Origin: Butyrivibrio sp. LC3010 | GTDB lineage: Bacteria; Bacillota; Clostridia; Lachnospirales; Lachnospiraceae | Direction of reading: 5' to 3' | NCBI RefSeq assembly: GCF_000424385.1 | Contig: NZ_KE384179.1 | Coordinates: 1 to 64,000, forward strand | DNA length: 64,000 bases | Part shown: in pieces, positions 49,796-59,159 of the stretch | How the letters are laid out: each line of letters opens with the position of its first letter | Numbering within the stretch: the stretch's first letter is position 1 | Program-made: the position numbers and the translations under genes | Notes under the pieces: model-generated | What the model was told of the DNA's origin: nothing | The model's database searches: none | Seen by the model: the letters and a program-made list of their open reading frames with translations, nothing else

Positions 49796-52700
49796 AGCAA
49801 TTGTTTCACCAAGGGTGAAGGAGTAGATAATTCTCTCCTTCACCTTTTTTTGTGTAATTCTCTCAAGGGCCTTCTGATAGTAGTCAAGCTGAACCCTGTA
49901 TTTATCTGCAAGCTCACCTGCAGTCTTTACTTTATCTGTCTTATAGTCAAGAAGGACAATATTATCGCCCTCTTCAAACCATACGTCTATTATTCCCTGA
50001 ATAAGAACAAGCTCACTCTCAGGGAATTTCGTATTAACTTCATCCGCGTTTATCCCCATCATAAAAGGAGACTCCCTGTGCAGCTTACCAAGCTCCATAG
50101 CTCTCTTCATCCTTGAACCGACTTCACTGTTACAAAAGCCAAGAATATCCTCATTGTTTACACTCCTATGGGCACCCTCAGGTATCTTCCCTGCTTCCTC
50201 CATTTGCTTTATCCATGAAGTAAGATCTGAAACAGCCTCATCAATATTTGTATCCTCACTGCCATATAAAAGCTCCATGACTCTATGATAAATAGTACCT
50301 CTTGCAGCACCGTAGGCCTTTTTCTCAGTGTTGTCGATAAAGCCCGGAACAATCTCTTTTTCAGGAATAAGCTCATAGGAAGGCTCATTCTTTTCCTCAA
50401 GCCTTGCCTTTTTAAGCTCTGTAACGGTAGTTTTTACATAAAGATCTTCATAGTCCACAAAGGCATATTTATAACTGAACCTGTTCTCAAATTTCTCAAT
50501 AAGCTCTTTCTCGGAAGAAGCTGCATTTGAAGTAAGTGCATTGAGTCTTACTTTTGCAGTTACCTCATCAGTTATTTTTTCGGCTGTAAGTTCATCCATT
50601 GACACAAGCCTGAACGAGAATGGGACCACATCTTCTTCAATCTTATTGCAGTCAACCTCCATCTGTCTGCAAAGTTCTTCAAACCGTGGATGTCTTGCCA
50701 ATGCCATAAGCACAAGCTCCTGATATGTGCTTGCAGAATTCCTAAGATAATACGGTAAAAGATACGGCTGTTCCGACTCGGCTGCTACCCTGTTCCTATA
50801 ACTCATCAGCTTTTGCAGCTTACCATTAAACTCACTTTCTGCAACATTCTCTCCTATGTCAGCTTTAACCTGGCCTGTCATAATGAGCTTATCCTTGGCT
50901 CTTGTCATGGCAACATAAAGAATACGCATCTCCTCCCCAAGGATATCTGTCTTCATAAGGTCACTCATTACGCTTTTTCTGAGAGTTTTGTATTTTACTC
51001 TGTGTTCAAGATCCATTGCATTTGAGCCAATACCCATGTCCACATCAAGGACTACGGACCTATTGGTATCCATATAATTAAACTTCTTGGACATACCTGA
51101 TAAAAATACAATAGGGAACTCAAGTCCTTTACTCTTATGAATACTCATAATTCTGACTACATCTGCATTTTCATCCAGTATATTTGCTTCGCCATAGTCA
51201 ACCTCATATTTCTCAAGCTGTTCTATGTATCTGACAAAATGGAATACTCCGCTAAAGCTTGTTCTTTCATAGTCCGATGCCTTCTCGCAGAGCATATTAA
51301 GGTTTGCGAGGCGCTTGGATCCACCGGGAAGTGAAGCGCAGTATTCCCCATAATGTGTATCATCCAGAATACGCCTTATAAGCTCATTTACGGGAAGATA
51401 TTCGGCCTTTACCCTATATTCCTCAATAAATGCCACAAAGCTTTGAATTTTGCCGCAGAGCCTGTCATCTATAAGTTCCCGCTCTGAATCATCCAGACAC
51501 CTTTTAAGGATGCCGTAAAAGCTATTATCTGCAAAAGAATCCTTTTCGACACTTCTGTCATATGCTTTGATAAGTGCAAGCTCATCATCGGAAAATCCCC
51601 CTATCGCTGAGTGCATAACACTGACAAGTGCCACATCCTGTCTGGGATTATCAAGTATCCGCAAAAAATTCAAAAGTGTCACAACTTCTACGGCTGAAAA
51701 GTATCCTGTCCTTGACTCAACATAAGCAGGAATTCCTCTGCTCTCCAGCGTCTTCTTAAATACATCATCCGAACCTTTAGGGCTTCTTAAGAGTATGACG
51801 ATATCTCCATATCTTACAGGTCTTAGCTGCTTATCCTCACCTGTGACCACACCATCCTTCATAAGCTCGGAAATCCTGGCAGCAATCATTTCTGCCTCAA
51901 TTTCCTTTGCCTCATCAGAAGATGATGATTTTATATCGGCAAACATGAATTCCGTTGCAAATATTTCTTTCTGATCATCATTTGGCTCCGGAAACTCCCC
52001 ACCGGTTACAAGTCTGGCATCCTCGTTATAGCTTACTCCTCCAAGGTCCTCACCCATTATCTGTTCGAAAATGTAATTTACGCCGTCAAGGACCTCACTT
52101 CTGCTTCTAAAATTATTATGCAGGGATATTTTTCGTTTATCATCACCCTCATTCCAGGAGTAATCCTTCATTTTCTTCATGAAAATATCAGGTCTTGCCA
52201 GTCTGAATTTATAGATACTCTGCTTTACATCTCCCACCATGAATCTGTTATAGATGCCATCTGATTCACCTGAAACAGCAGATAATAGTATCTCCTGAAC
52301 CATATTTGAGTCCTGATACTCATCAATCATCACTTCTTCATAGTAGTCACGGTACTGTTTTGCACCGCCTTTAAGTATTATCTCAAGAGCAAGATGCTCC
52401 ATATCGCCAAAATCGATAATACCCTTCTCGCGCTTTTTTTCATCGAATTTCTCTTTGAAGCTTATAGCCAGCTCTGCCAGAGTTTTCACGGGTTTGCTGG
52501 CAAGCTCCATATGACTGCAGATAGTTTTCTTATCCTCAGCAAAGTATTGCGATGCAAGCTTTCCAAGAAGCTTCTTTGACTTTTCTCTTAGATCTTTTGC
52601 CAGCTCACGCTTGTCTGTATTTACAGATTCATCCTTCTTACTTGGAAGTCTTTTAAAATTAATCCCTAATACTGCAGCTCTCAGATCATCAAAACTCTTA

Positions 52701-53485
52701 TCCTTATAATTCTGCAGCCCCTGTATCTGATCCAGTTCTTCCTCAAGCAAATCCCCATAAAAATACGGGCCATCGGGTTCATTAGCGATTGCAAGGGATT
52801 TGGAAGTGTATTCCACACATTCTTCGATGGCATTTGCAAACTGTTCCTTTGCCTTCCTGACAAATTCTGCCTCCTCAAAGCTCTCAGCATCTATAAGATA
52901 ATCGTCAGCACGCTGTGAAAGCCATTCCTCAGGAAATGGCATACTCATGGCGTATCCATAAAGCTTTAAGATATATTCCTCCACATCTCTGTCGCTGCTG
53001 CCTGTAGCGAAATACTCCATACAATTAGTAAAATCCGGATCACCCTCTTCATATTTTTCTTCCAGAAGTTCTTCGAGCACATCCGCCTTAAGAAGCCTCA
53101 TCTCTCCCTCATCTCCAACTCTGTAGGAAGGGTCAAGGTCTATGTCATTAAAATTATTCTTAATAATATATTGGCAAAAAGAATCTATGGTGGTTATCTG
53201 CGCACCATGAACAAGAGTCTCCTGCCTTTGGAGATGTGTATTAGTCGGATCCTCTGCCAGCTTTTTCTGTATTGCCTGCAGAATCTTCTCCTTCATCTGC
53301 GCTGCTGCTGCCTTCGTAAAGGTAACCACAAGAAGCTTGTCTATATCTATAGGATTATCCCCGGTGATACGCTGAATTATGCGCTCAACCAGTACTGTGG
53401 TCTTTCCTGAGCCGGCTGCCGCAGATACCAATACATTTGAATTCCTTGCATCTATTACTGATTGTTGTTCAGTGGTAAAACCCAT
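49790..53485 (-). CDS. addA: AddAB helicase-nuclease, subunit A
   Basis: A 1231-residue UvrD-like helicase with C-terminal nuclease. Walker A is SAAAGSGKTTVLVER near 20, motif II is MIDEYQDSN, motif III GDVKQSIYKFRLARPD, motif V SIHKSKGLEFPIVF, motif VI LYVAMTRAKDKL. The nuclease motif near residues 1150-1175 is LIQGIIDVWFEEGDN and LLDYKTDKV. With AddB it resects double-strand breaks up to Chi. It is the second gene of addB-addA, 120 bp behind. Its last codons contain, in antisense, the terminator of thiT. Confidence 0.96.
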   Translation of the reverse strand: MGFTTEQQSVIDARNSNVLVSAAAGSGKTTVLVERIIQRITGDNPIDIDKLLVVTFTKAAAAQMKEKILQAIQKKLAEDPTNTHLQRQETLVHGAQITTIDSFCQYIIKNNFNDIDLDPSYRVGDEGEMRLLKADVLEELLEEKYEEGDPDFTNCMEYFATGSSDRDVEEYILKLYGYAMSMPFPEEWLSQRADDYLIDAESFEEAEFVRKAKEQFANAIEECVEYTSKSLAIANEPDGPYFYGDLLEEELDQIQGLQNYKDKSFDDLRAAVLGINFKRLPSKKDESVNTDKRELAKDLREKSKKLLGKLASQYFAEDKKTICSHMELASKPVKTLAELAISFKEKFDEKKREKGIIDFGDMEHLALEIILKGGAKQYRDYYEEVMIDEYQDSNMVQEILLSAVSGESDGIYNRFMVGDVKQSIYKFRLARPDIFMKKMKDYSWNEGDDKRKISLHNNFRSRSEVLDGVNYIFEQIMGEDLGGVSYNEDARLVTGGEFPEPNDDQKEIFATEFMFADIKSSSSDEAKEIEAEMIAARISELMKDGVVTGEDKQLRPVRYGDIVILLRSPKGSDDVFKKTLESRGIPAYVESRTGYFSAVEVVTLLNFLRILDNPRQDVALVSVMHSAIGGFSDDELALIKAYDRSVEKDSFADNSFYGILKRCLDDSERELIDDRLCGKIQSFVAFIEEYRVKAEYLPVNELIRRILDDTHYGEYCASLPGGSKRLANLNMLCEKASDYERTSFSGVFHFVRYIEQLEKYEVDYGEANILDENADVVRIMSIHKSKGLEFPIVFLSGMSKKFNYMDTNRSVVLDVDMGIGSNAMDLEHRVKYKTLRKSVMSDLMKTDILGEEMRILYVAMTRAKDKLIMTGQVKADIGENVAESEFNGKLQKLMSYRNRVAAESEQPYLLPYYLRNSASTYQELVLMALARHPRFEELCRQMEVDCNKIEEDVVPFSFRLVSMDELTAEKITDEVTAKVRLNALTSNAASSEKELIEKFENRFSYKYAFVDYEDLYVKTTVTELKKARLEEKNEPSYELIPEKEIVPGFIDNTEKKAYGAARGTIYHRVMELLYGSEDTNIDEAVSDLTSWIKQMEEAGKIPEGAHRSVNNEDILGFCNSEVGSRMKRAMELGKLHRESPFMMGINADEVNTKFPESELVLIQGIIDVWFEEGDNIVLLDYKTDKVKTAGELADKYRVQLDYYQKALERITQKKVKERIIYSFTLGETIAL
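49814..49851 (+). terminator. thiT terminator embedded in the addA coding sequence
   Basis: On the plus strand a perfect 9-bp stem (49814-49822 with 49836-49844) is followed by seven T (49845-49851). All of it lies within the last 60 bp of addA, read in the opposite direction. It is 19 bp behind the thiT stop. Confidence 0.88.
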
Positions 53486-53605
53486 CTTTATATCCTCATC
53501 TTAGTGTTTTGTCCGGATGACAATTTGTCTAATTACTTGTTTGATTCTCAATATACGTAGTCATCTTCTATCGCTGTAGCCATCTTCTATCGCCGTAGCA
53601 CAGCT

Positions 53606-56600
53606 TTAATTATCCTGCTTTATAAGCCTTAAAATCTCATCATCCTTCATGGCCGTAAGCTTCCTCTTTGAATATCCCGGAACAGACTCATCATAGCCGC
53701 AGATTGATTTAAACCTGCAGAATTCACAAGCTGTCCTTTCCTTCATTTCATAGGGGTTAACCTCAATGTCCCCCTTCATTATCTTCTGTCCGCTTCTCTT
53801 AATGAGCTTTGTAACGTAATTCGATACTTCTTCAAAGTCTTCAGCAGGCATTACATCCGAAGCACTCTTAAAAGCACCATCCTTCTTAAATGCCACAGAT
53901 ATTACGTCTGATGCCTCACCGGCCTCCTTGTCGATAAGATCAACAATATGCCGATCCTCCTGCACAAGACCTCGCATACACAAGGCTTTGCGTATTCTTG
54001 CATTTATCTCCTCATCCGTATTATCTTTTGCCACATCATCTCCATCAAGAACTGGATCAGTCAGATGGTAGTACAGGACTGCCGCGGGAACTATCTCCTT
54101 CCCGGCGCTCTCTGCCTCTGCCATTCCTCTTGCTACATTCATGTACATGACAAGCTGAAGCTGCAGACCATAATATAATGCGCAAAGGTCAAATTTCTTA
54201 TTGCCGGATTTAAAATCTATTACCTTCAGGTAGACATGATCCGCATCCTCGTAGGTATCAATCCTGTCTATACGGCCTGTGAGCCTCATCTTCTGGAGTA
54301 TTCTTCCCTTTTCATCCTCTGTAAGACTAATATTTATGGCATCGATCTCACCTGCTTCATCAAAAGAGGTCTCCATGCTCTTAGGTGTGAAATATCCCTT
54401 ATTCAACTGATACTGCAGAGTATCAATACTTCTCAGAAGTATCCTCTTTATCCTCTGCATCAGAAATTCATTGCGCTTACTGCTCTCTAATATATTGCCG
54501 TTATAACCTGTCGTAAAATCCTTCAGTGCTTCATCTAAAAGTCTCTCACCCTGCTCCCTGTCAAAGTCATTCCAGGTAAGATTCTCCTCTTTAAGCTTTT
54601 TGGAGAAGACCTCCAAAGCGCCGTGAAAAACAGTACCAAGATCGGAGGAATCAAAAGAAAACTCCTCTCTCTCATCCAGCTTAAGTCCATACTGAAGGAA
54701 ATGAGCATAGGAACATTGAGCATATTTCTCAAGTCTCGATACCGAATTCCTCAGATAGTTACTGTACAAAAGAGCCGCTATACTCTCAGAAAGCGCCTTG
54801 TGCTCATAGCCAAAGCCTGCTGCCTCAACCATCTTAGTAAGTCTTCTCATTTCATCCTCTGAGCCGCATTCCCGAAGTGAATGATAGAGTGCCGTAAATG
54901 CTCTCTCTTCCGCATCATCCATATAGCCTCTGGAATATTCCTGAATATGAGCCGCCACAAAGTCCATGGCATTTCTCTCAGTTTGCAGAATGCCGCTTTG
55001 CACGCTCCTGTCATAGCGCTCATAAGTAACATCCGGGAACAGAGCTTTTATCTTCCCGATAAGATATGCAGGTCTGATACTCTTGCCGTCATTATCAATG
55101 TGAGCATAAGACAGATAGAGCTTATCCGAAGGCTTCGTCAGATTCATATAAAGATACAGTCGCTGGATATACATTTGCTGTCTGGGGGTGGGGGCCAGCT
55201 CTATATCCGTAAGTGAATCCGAAAGAAACTGTCTCTCAATGTCGGAAATGATACCACCTGTTCCTGCGGACTTGGGAATAAGATCATCATTTACTCCCAG
55301 GAAGAAGAGCGTCTTTACCTCTGTAAGTCTCGTTCTCTCGATATCTCCGACCACAATGCGGTCTACGCTCTGAGGTATTGTACCAATCTCGATATCGCCA
55401 AAGCCCACATCAAGTATCTCTGCATATTCCTTCCAGGTCAGCTTCTCATCACCCATAAGAGCAGTAACCTGCTCCAAAAGTGATATGACCCTGCGGAAAA
55501 TGACATCATATTCCTTGGCCCTTATTGCGTCACTCTGCTCCTTAAATATCTTCTCAAACTCAGTTATCTTATCCTGAGCATTTATTCCTACAAGGAAACC
55601 ATAAAGAGCTTTGGAATAATCCAGCACTGTTCCTCCCTCTGCCTCAAATAGCGGAGCAAGCGAGTTTACAGTCTTTTCTCTGAGTCCATTTATTTCATCA
55701 AGGTACTGTTTTTTCTGCTCTTCAAATATAACATTCTCGCTGTCCTTTAATCCGGACACTTCAGGTTTCCTCATTATTTTTGAGGGAATCATACTAAAGG
55801 CACTCTCCCAGCCCTTCCTTCCGCGGATACCGAGTGCTCTCACATAGTTCTCCAGCTTATCTGTTTCCTCTCCGGATAGCGGTGCAAGTCCGCTTCTTAG
55901 ATAATGGAAAACAGCTTCATAACTATAACGTGTTGTCACCACAAGAAGCGCACTTCTTATGGCTTCTATCAGTGGATTAAGCTTTATTTTTCCATTCTGA
56001 TCAAGATAAACCGGTATATCATATTTTTCCGCCTCAGTCATAACTGCAGCAGCATACCTGTCCAGGCTTCCGCAGACTATAGCAAAATCCCTGTATAACG
56101 TCCCTTCATTTTTACGGATAAGACTGCGGATTTTTGAAAATACAAACTGCACTTCCTCTGTGACATTATCGGCTTCCAGAATCCTTATTCTCTCACATGC
56201 TTCCTTTGTTTCACCGCCATTATCTTTACCGGCTGAATATTTCTCATTCCCATATCTGAAAAGATGTTTTTCCAAAAACGCCAGCTCAGGATTAGCGGCA
56301 TGCCTTCCAAATTCGCCATTTATCAGCACTTTTGCATGATTATTGCTGTAATACTCTGCCCACCTGTCAAAATCCGGTACCATTGCAGGATCAACGCTTT
56401 TTTCATTTTCGTATTCAATGCAAAGAAGATCATGAACAGTTTTCCTAGTGAGTAGAAAAAGATCCTGCTCCGCACTTTTATCATAAGCAAATGGATCCTC
56501 ACCCTGTCCTATGGTACAGGTAAAAATGACCTCAGATGCAGACTTAAGAAGCTCTTTAATGACCTTATACTGTACAGGAGTAAAGCCCGTAAAGCCATCA

Positions 56601-57199
56601 AAAGCAATAACACTGTCCGCAATCAGTTTTGAAGAGGGAACCGCTCTGCACAGAACCTCCATCAGTTCCTCCTGCGCGATATAATTCCCTTTAATATATT
56701 TTTTAAACTCTGAATAAAGAAGCTGCAGATCCCTCAGCTTAGACTTAAGCGCACCCTTATTCCCGCAGGCATCTATGATCTCGTCCATCATGTCAGGCTC
56801 AATGCTATACTGCATGAATTCAGAAATTGTGGACTTAACCTCATCAATGTAGCCCATTTTGTGCATACTTCCGCCAATTACAGGGAGCTTCTCCTTATTT
56901 TCCTCGGCAACATGGCGAAGCACAAGGCTCTTACCCATATCGTCCAAAACCTTATCGTGCTCTTCTCCCACTTCCTCGAAGATACGATGAGCAAGGCGCG
57001 AAAAACTTATGGCATCAATATTCATAATGCCATGCCTGGGGTGCTGTTTTACAATATCAAGCTGTGTCTGCATGGTAAACTGATCAGGCACAACAAGCAG
57101 AAAATTCCTCTCCGGTTCATTTATACTTCTTTCTATTATCTCCTGTCTTATCTGATAACTTTTACCTGATCCCGATGGTCCAAAAACAAAACGCAGCAT
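53606..57199 (-). CDS. addB: AddAB helicase-nuclease, subunit B
   Basis: A 1197-residue protein of normal AddB length. Walker A is FGPSGSGKSYQIRQ at 7-14, LLVVPDQFTMQTQ follows as in AddB, and the C-terminal nuclease domain contains LTGRIDRIDTYED and LKVIDFKSGNKKFDL. The iron-sulfur cysteines are seen as YAQCSYAHFLQYGL (first Cys) and CEFCRFKSICGYD (last three). It recognises Chi and cuts one strand while AddA cuts the other. First gene of the pair. The 120-bp gap to addA has a short 20-bp duplication (53560-53600). Confidence 0.96.
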   Translation of the reverse strand: MLRFVFGPSGSGKSYQIRQEIIERSINEPERNFLLVVPDQFTMQTQLDIVKQHPRHGIMNIDAISFSRLAHRIFEEVGEEHDKVLDDMGKSLVLRHVAEENKEKLPVIGGSMHKMGYIDEVKSTISEFMQYSIEPDMMDEIIDACGNKGALKSKLRDLQLLYSEFKKYIKGNYIAQEELMEVLCRAVPSSKLIADSVIAFDGFTGFTPVQYKVIKELLKSASEVIFTCTIGQGEDPFAYDKSAEQDLFLLTRKTVHDLLCIEYENEKSVDPAMVPDFDRWAEYYSNNHAKVLINGEFGRHAANPELAFLEKHLFRYGNEKYSAGKDNGGETKEACERIRILEADNVTEEVQFVFSKIRSLIRKNEGTLYRDFAIVCGSLDRYAAAVMTEAEKYDIPVYLDQNGKIKLNPLIEAIRSALLVVTTRYSYEAVFHYLRSGLAPLSGEETDKLENYVRALGIRGRKGWESAFSMIPSKIMRKPEVSGLKDSENVIFEEQKKQYLDEINGLREKTVNSLAPLFEAEGGTVLDYSKALYGFLVGINAQDKITEFEKIFKEQSDAIRAKEYDVIFRRVISLLEQVTALMGDEKLTWKEYAEILDVGFGDIEIGTIPQSVDRIVVGDIERTRLTEVKTLFFLGVNDDLIPKSAGTGGIISDIERQFLSDSLTDIELAPTPRQQMYIQRLYLYMNLTKPSDKLYLSYAHIDNDGKSIRPAYLIGKIKALFPDVTYERYDRSVQSGILQTERNAMDFVAAHIQEYSRGYMDDAEERAFTALYHSLRECGSEDEMRRLTKMVEAAGFGYEHKALSESIAALLYSNYLRNSVSRLEKYAQCSYAHFLQYGLKLDEREEFSFDSSDLGTVFHGALEVFSKKLKEENLTWNDFDREQGERLLDEALKDFTTGYNGNILESSKRNEFLMQRIKRILLRSIDTLQYQLNKGYFTPKSMETSFDEAGEIDAINISLTEDEKGRILQKMRLTGRIDRIDTYEDADHVYLKVIDFKSGNKKFDLCALYYGLQLQLVMYMNVARGMAEAESAGKEIVPAAVLYYHLTDPVLDGDDVAKDNTDEEINARIRKALCMRGLVQEDRHIVDLIDKEAGEASDVISVAFKKDGAFKSASDVMPAEDFEEVSNYVTKLIKRSGQKIMKGDIEVNPYEMKERTACEFCRFKSICGYDESVPGYSKRKLTAMKDDEILRLIKQDN

Positions 57200-57449
57200 A
57201 ATTGTTTCCTCCGTAATTTAATCATTTTTAGTATACTCTCTTAGGTGTCCTAAATCTAGGACAGCAAAATATCTCACGTTACTATTCACAGTTTTCAAGA
57301 TATAGTATCTTTCACATAAAGAGATTTCAGTTGCTTCGAAATGCCTAAAACAATGAAAGGTCTTAAAGTTTATAGTCTTTTTAATACCATAAGACAATCT
57401 ATTGTTTTATAATATAATAGACACACGTAAATACGTTTGGGCAGAGGCC

Positions 57450-59159
57450 ATGAATAATCAATCAAAGGTAAGAGATATCCTAATCCTTTCGGTGCTGTTG
57501 ATTTTTTCTATCATAGCTCTCTTGGCACTTGAAAGTGATCTTTTTACAATAAGACCTTCAAGTCATTTTTACCAGCTTGATTCAGGGTGGTCTGTTCAGT
57601 ATGGAGAAAAGAAATATGAGAACGTGACCCTTGTTGACTTTGACATAACTGATTCCGTAAAGGGCGACACTGTTTCTTTTACCAGGACTATCCCACCTAC
57701 CGAACTCAAGTCCCCTGCTATTATGTTTAAAAGCAGATTTTGCGTAGTTGATGTTTATAAAGATGGTGAGCTTATCTACTCCTATGGCCGGTCCGGGTAT
57801 GAACGCGGGACGTATATAGAAAAAAAATACAATATGGTTTCTCTTGGTGAATGCTCAACTGAGCATGAACTGACTATTACTTTTCTGATAACCGAAGATC
57901 ATGAGGTAAAGAACTTTTTCCCCGTTCGTTTTGGAACAACAAAAGAATTGATAACATATTTCTTTCAAAACAGTAGGCTTTCGATGTTTGTGGGGGGCTT
58001 TTTCTACATATATGCTTTTGTTTTATCGGCACTTGGTCTGTACATGCTTTTTTGCGGCAAATTCTTTCCATCTGTATTTCTTAGCGCAATGTTATCCCTT
58101 CTTTTGGGAACTTATACCTTTACCTATAACGATATTTTGTTCTTTGTAAGTGATAAAGATAGACTTTTCTCTGACCTTGAATATCTTTCTTTGTATCTTT
58201 TACCTCTTGCTGTTCTTATCCTTTTGCATTCTACGCATCCCAATATTGCAAAAAACATACAGAAAGGTCTTGCTATAGTTAATGTTTCCTTTCCTGTTAT
58301 TTTTTCCATATGCCATTATTCCGGACTTATCAATTTCACTCATTTTGTGACCTTTTTTCAAATTATACTTGCGGTTGAAAATGTCATATTCCTTCCTTCT
58401 CTTATAAAGGGCCTCGGAAAGGAGTATAAAAGGCATAAAGAGTCGGATGTTTATATTGGATTTTCAGCGGATAATTACCTTGTTCTGGGTTATATACTCC
58501 TACAGGTATTTTTATTCCTGGAGATAGTAAAATTCAACTTTACAAGAAACAATACCGATATCGGATCGAATTTCTACTCCAGGATACATTTGCTGGATTT
58601 TGGACTTTTGGACTTTATGATATGTCTTTTTGTCTATTATTTCTTAAGCAGCATTGAACAAATGAATGCCAGCAGGGTAAAAGAGGAATTGGAAGGACTT
58701 GCATTTACAGATGCACTTACAGGGCTTATGAACAGAGCAAAATGCACTCAGTATTCCTATGCGATAAATAAGCCCTATGCTGTGGTCATTTTGGATCTTG
58801 ACAGGTTAAAAAAGGTAAATGATGCTTATGGCCACCTTGAGGGTGACAAAATGATAAAAGCGTTTGCAGTACTTTTGAAAAAAGCTTTTGCGGATGCGGA
58901 CCTTATCGGAAGAACGGGCGGCGATGAATTTATGGTTATCTACGAAAAACCTAAAGAGGGAGTATGTCAAACATGCATAGATTATCTGCAGCTCCTGGTA
59001 GATGAGTACAACGAGAATGAAGGAAAAAATGAGATGTTTTCTGTATCTTTTTCTGCGGGGCATGCATATAGCAACGAGATAGAGGAAGATGATTTCAAGT
59101 TTGCGTATTATCTGGCTGATAGCAGAATGTACAAAATGAAGGAGACCCATCATGCTTAA
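57450..59159 (+). CDS. Membrane diguanylate cyclase with 7TMR-DISM-like sensor (first of two)
   Basis: A 569-residue protein. One N-terminal TM helix, an extracytoplasmic beta-rich domain (~30-180, LDSGWSVQYGEKKYENV), seven TM helices to about 420, then GGDEF. The catalytic loop GRTGGDEFMVIY near residue 490 is intact, and DALTGLMNRAKC and LDLDRLKKVNDAYGHLEGD are conserved, so c-di-GMP synthesis is likely. The start is the ATG after GCAGAGG; an ATG at 57402 lies in a TATAAT-like promoter region. It overlaps the next, similar gene by 8 nt. Confidence 0.9.
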   Translation: MNNQSKVRDILILSVLLIFSIIALLALESDLFTIRPSSHFYQLDSGWSVQYGEKKYENVTLVDFDITDSVKGDTVSFTRTIPPTELKSPAIMFKSRFCVVDVYKDGELIYSYGRSGYERGTYIEKKYNMVSLGECSTEHELTITFLITEDHEVKNFFPVRFGTTKELITYFFQNSRLSMFVGGFFYIYAFVLSALGLYMLFCGKFFPSVFLSAMLSLLLGTYTFTYNDILFFVSDKDRLFSDLEYLSLYLLPLAVLILLHSTHPNIAKNIQKGLAIVNVSFPVIFSICHYSGLINFTHFVTFFQIILAVENVIFLPSLIKGLGKEYKRHKESDVYIGFSADNYLVLGYILLQVFLFLEIVKFNFTRNNTDIGSNFYSRIHLLDFGLLDFMICLFVYYFLSSIEQMNASRVKEELEGLAFTDALTGLMNRAKCTQYSYAINKPYAVVILDLDRLKKVNDAYGHLEGDKMIKAFAVLLKKAFADADLIGRTGGDEFMVIYEKPKEGVCQTCIDYLQLLVDEYNENEGKNEMFSVSFSAGHAYSNEIEEDDFKFAYYLADSRMYKMKETHHA

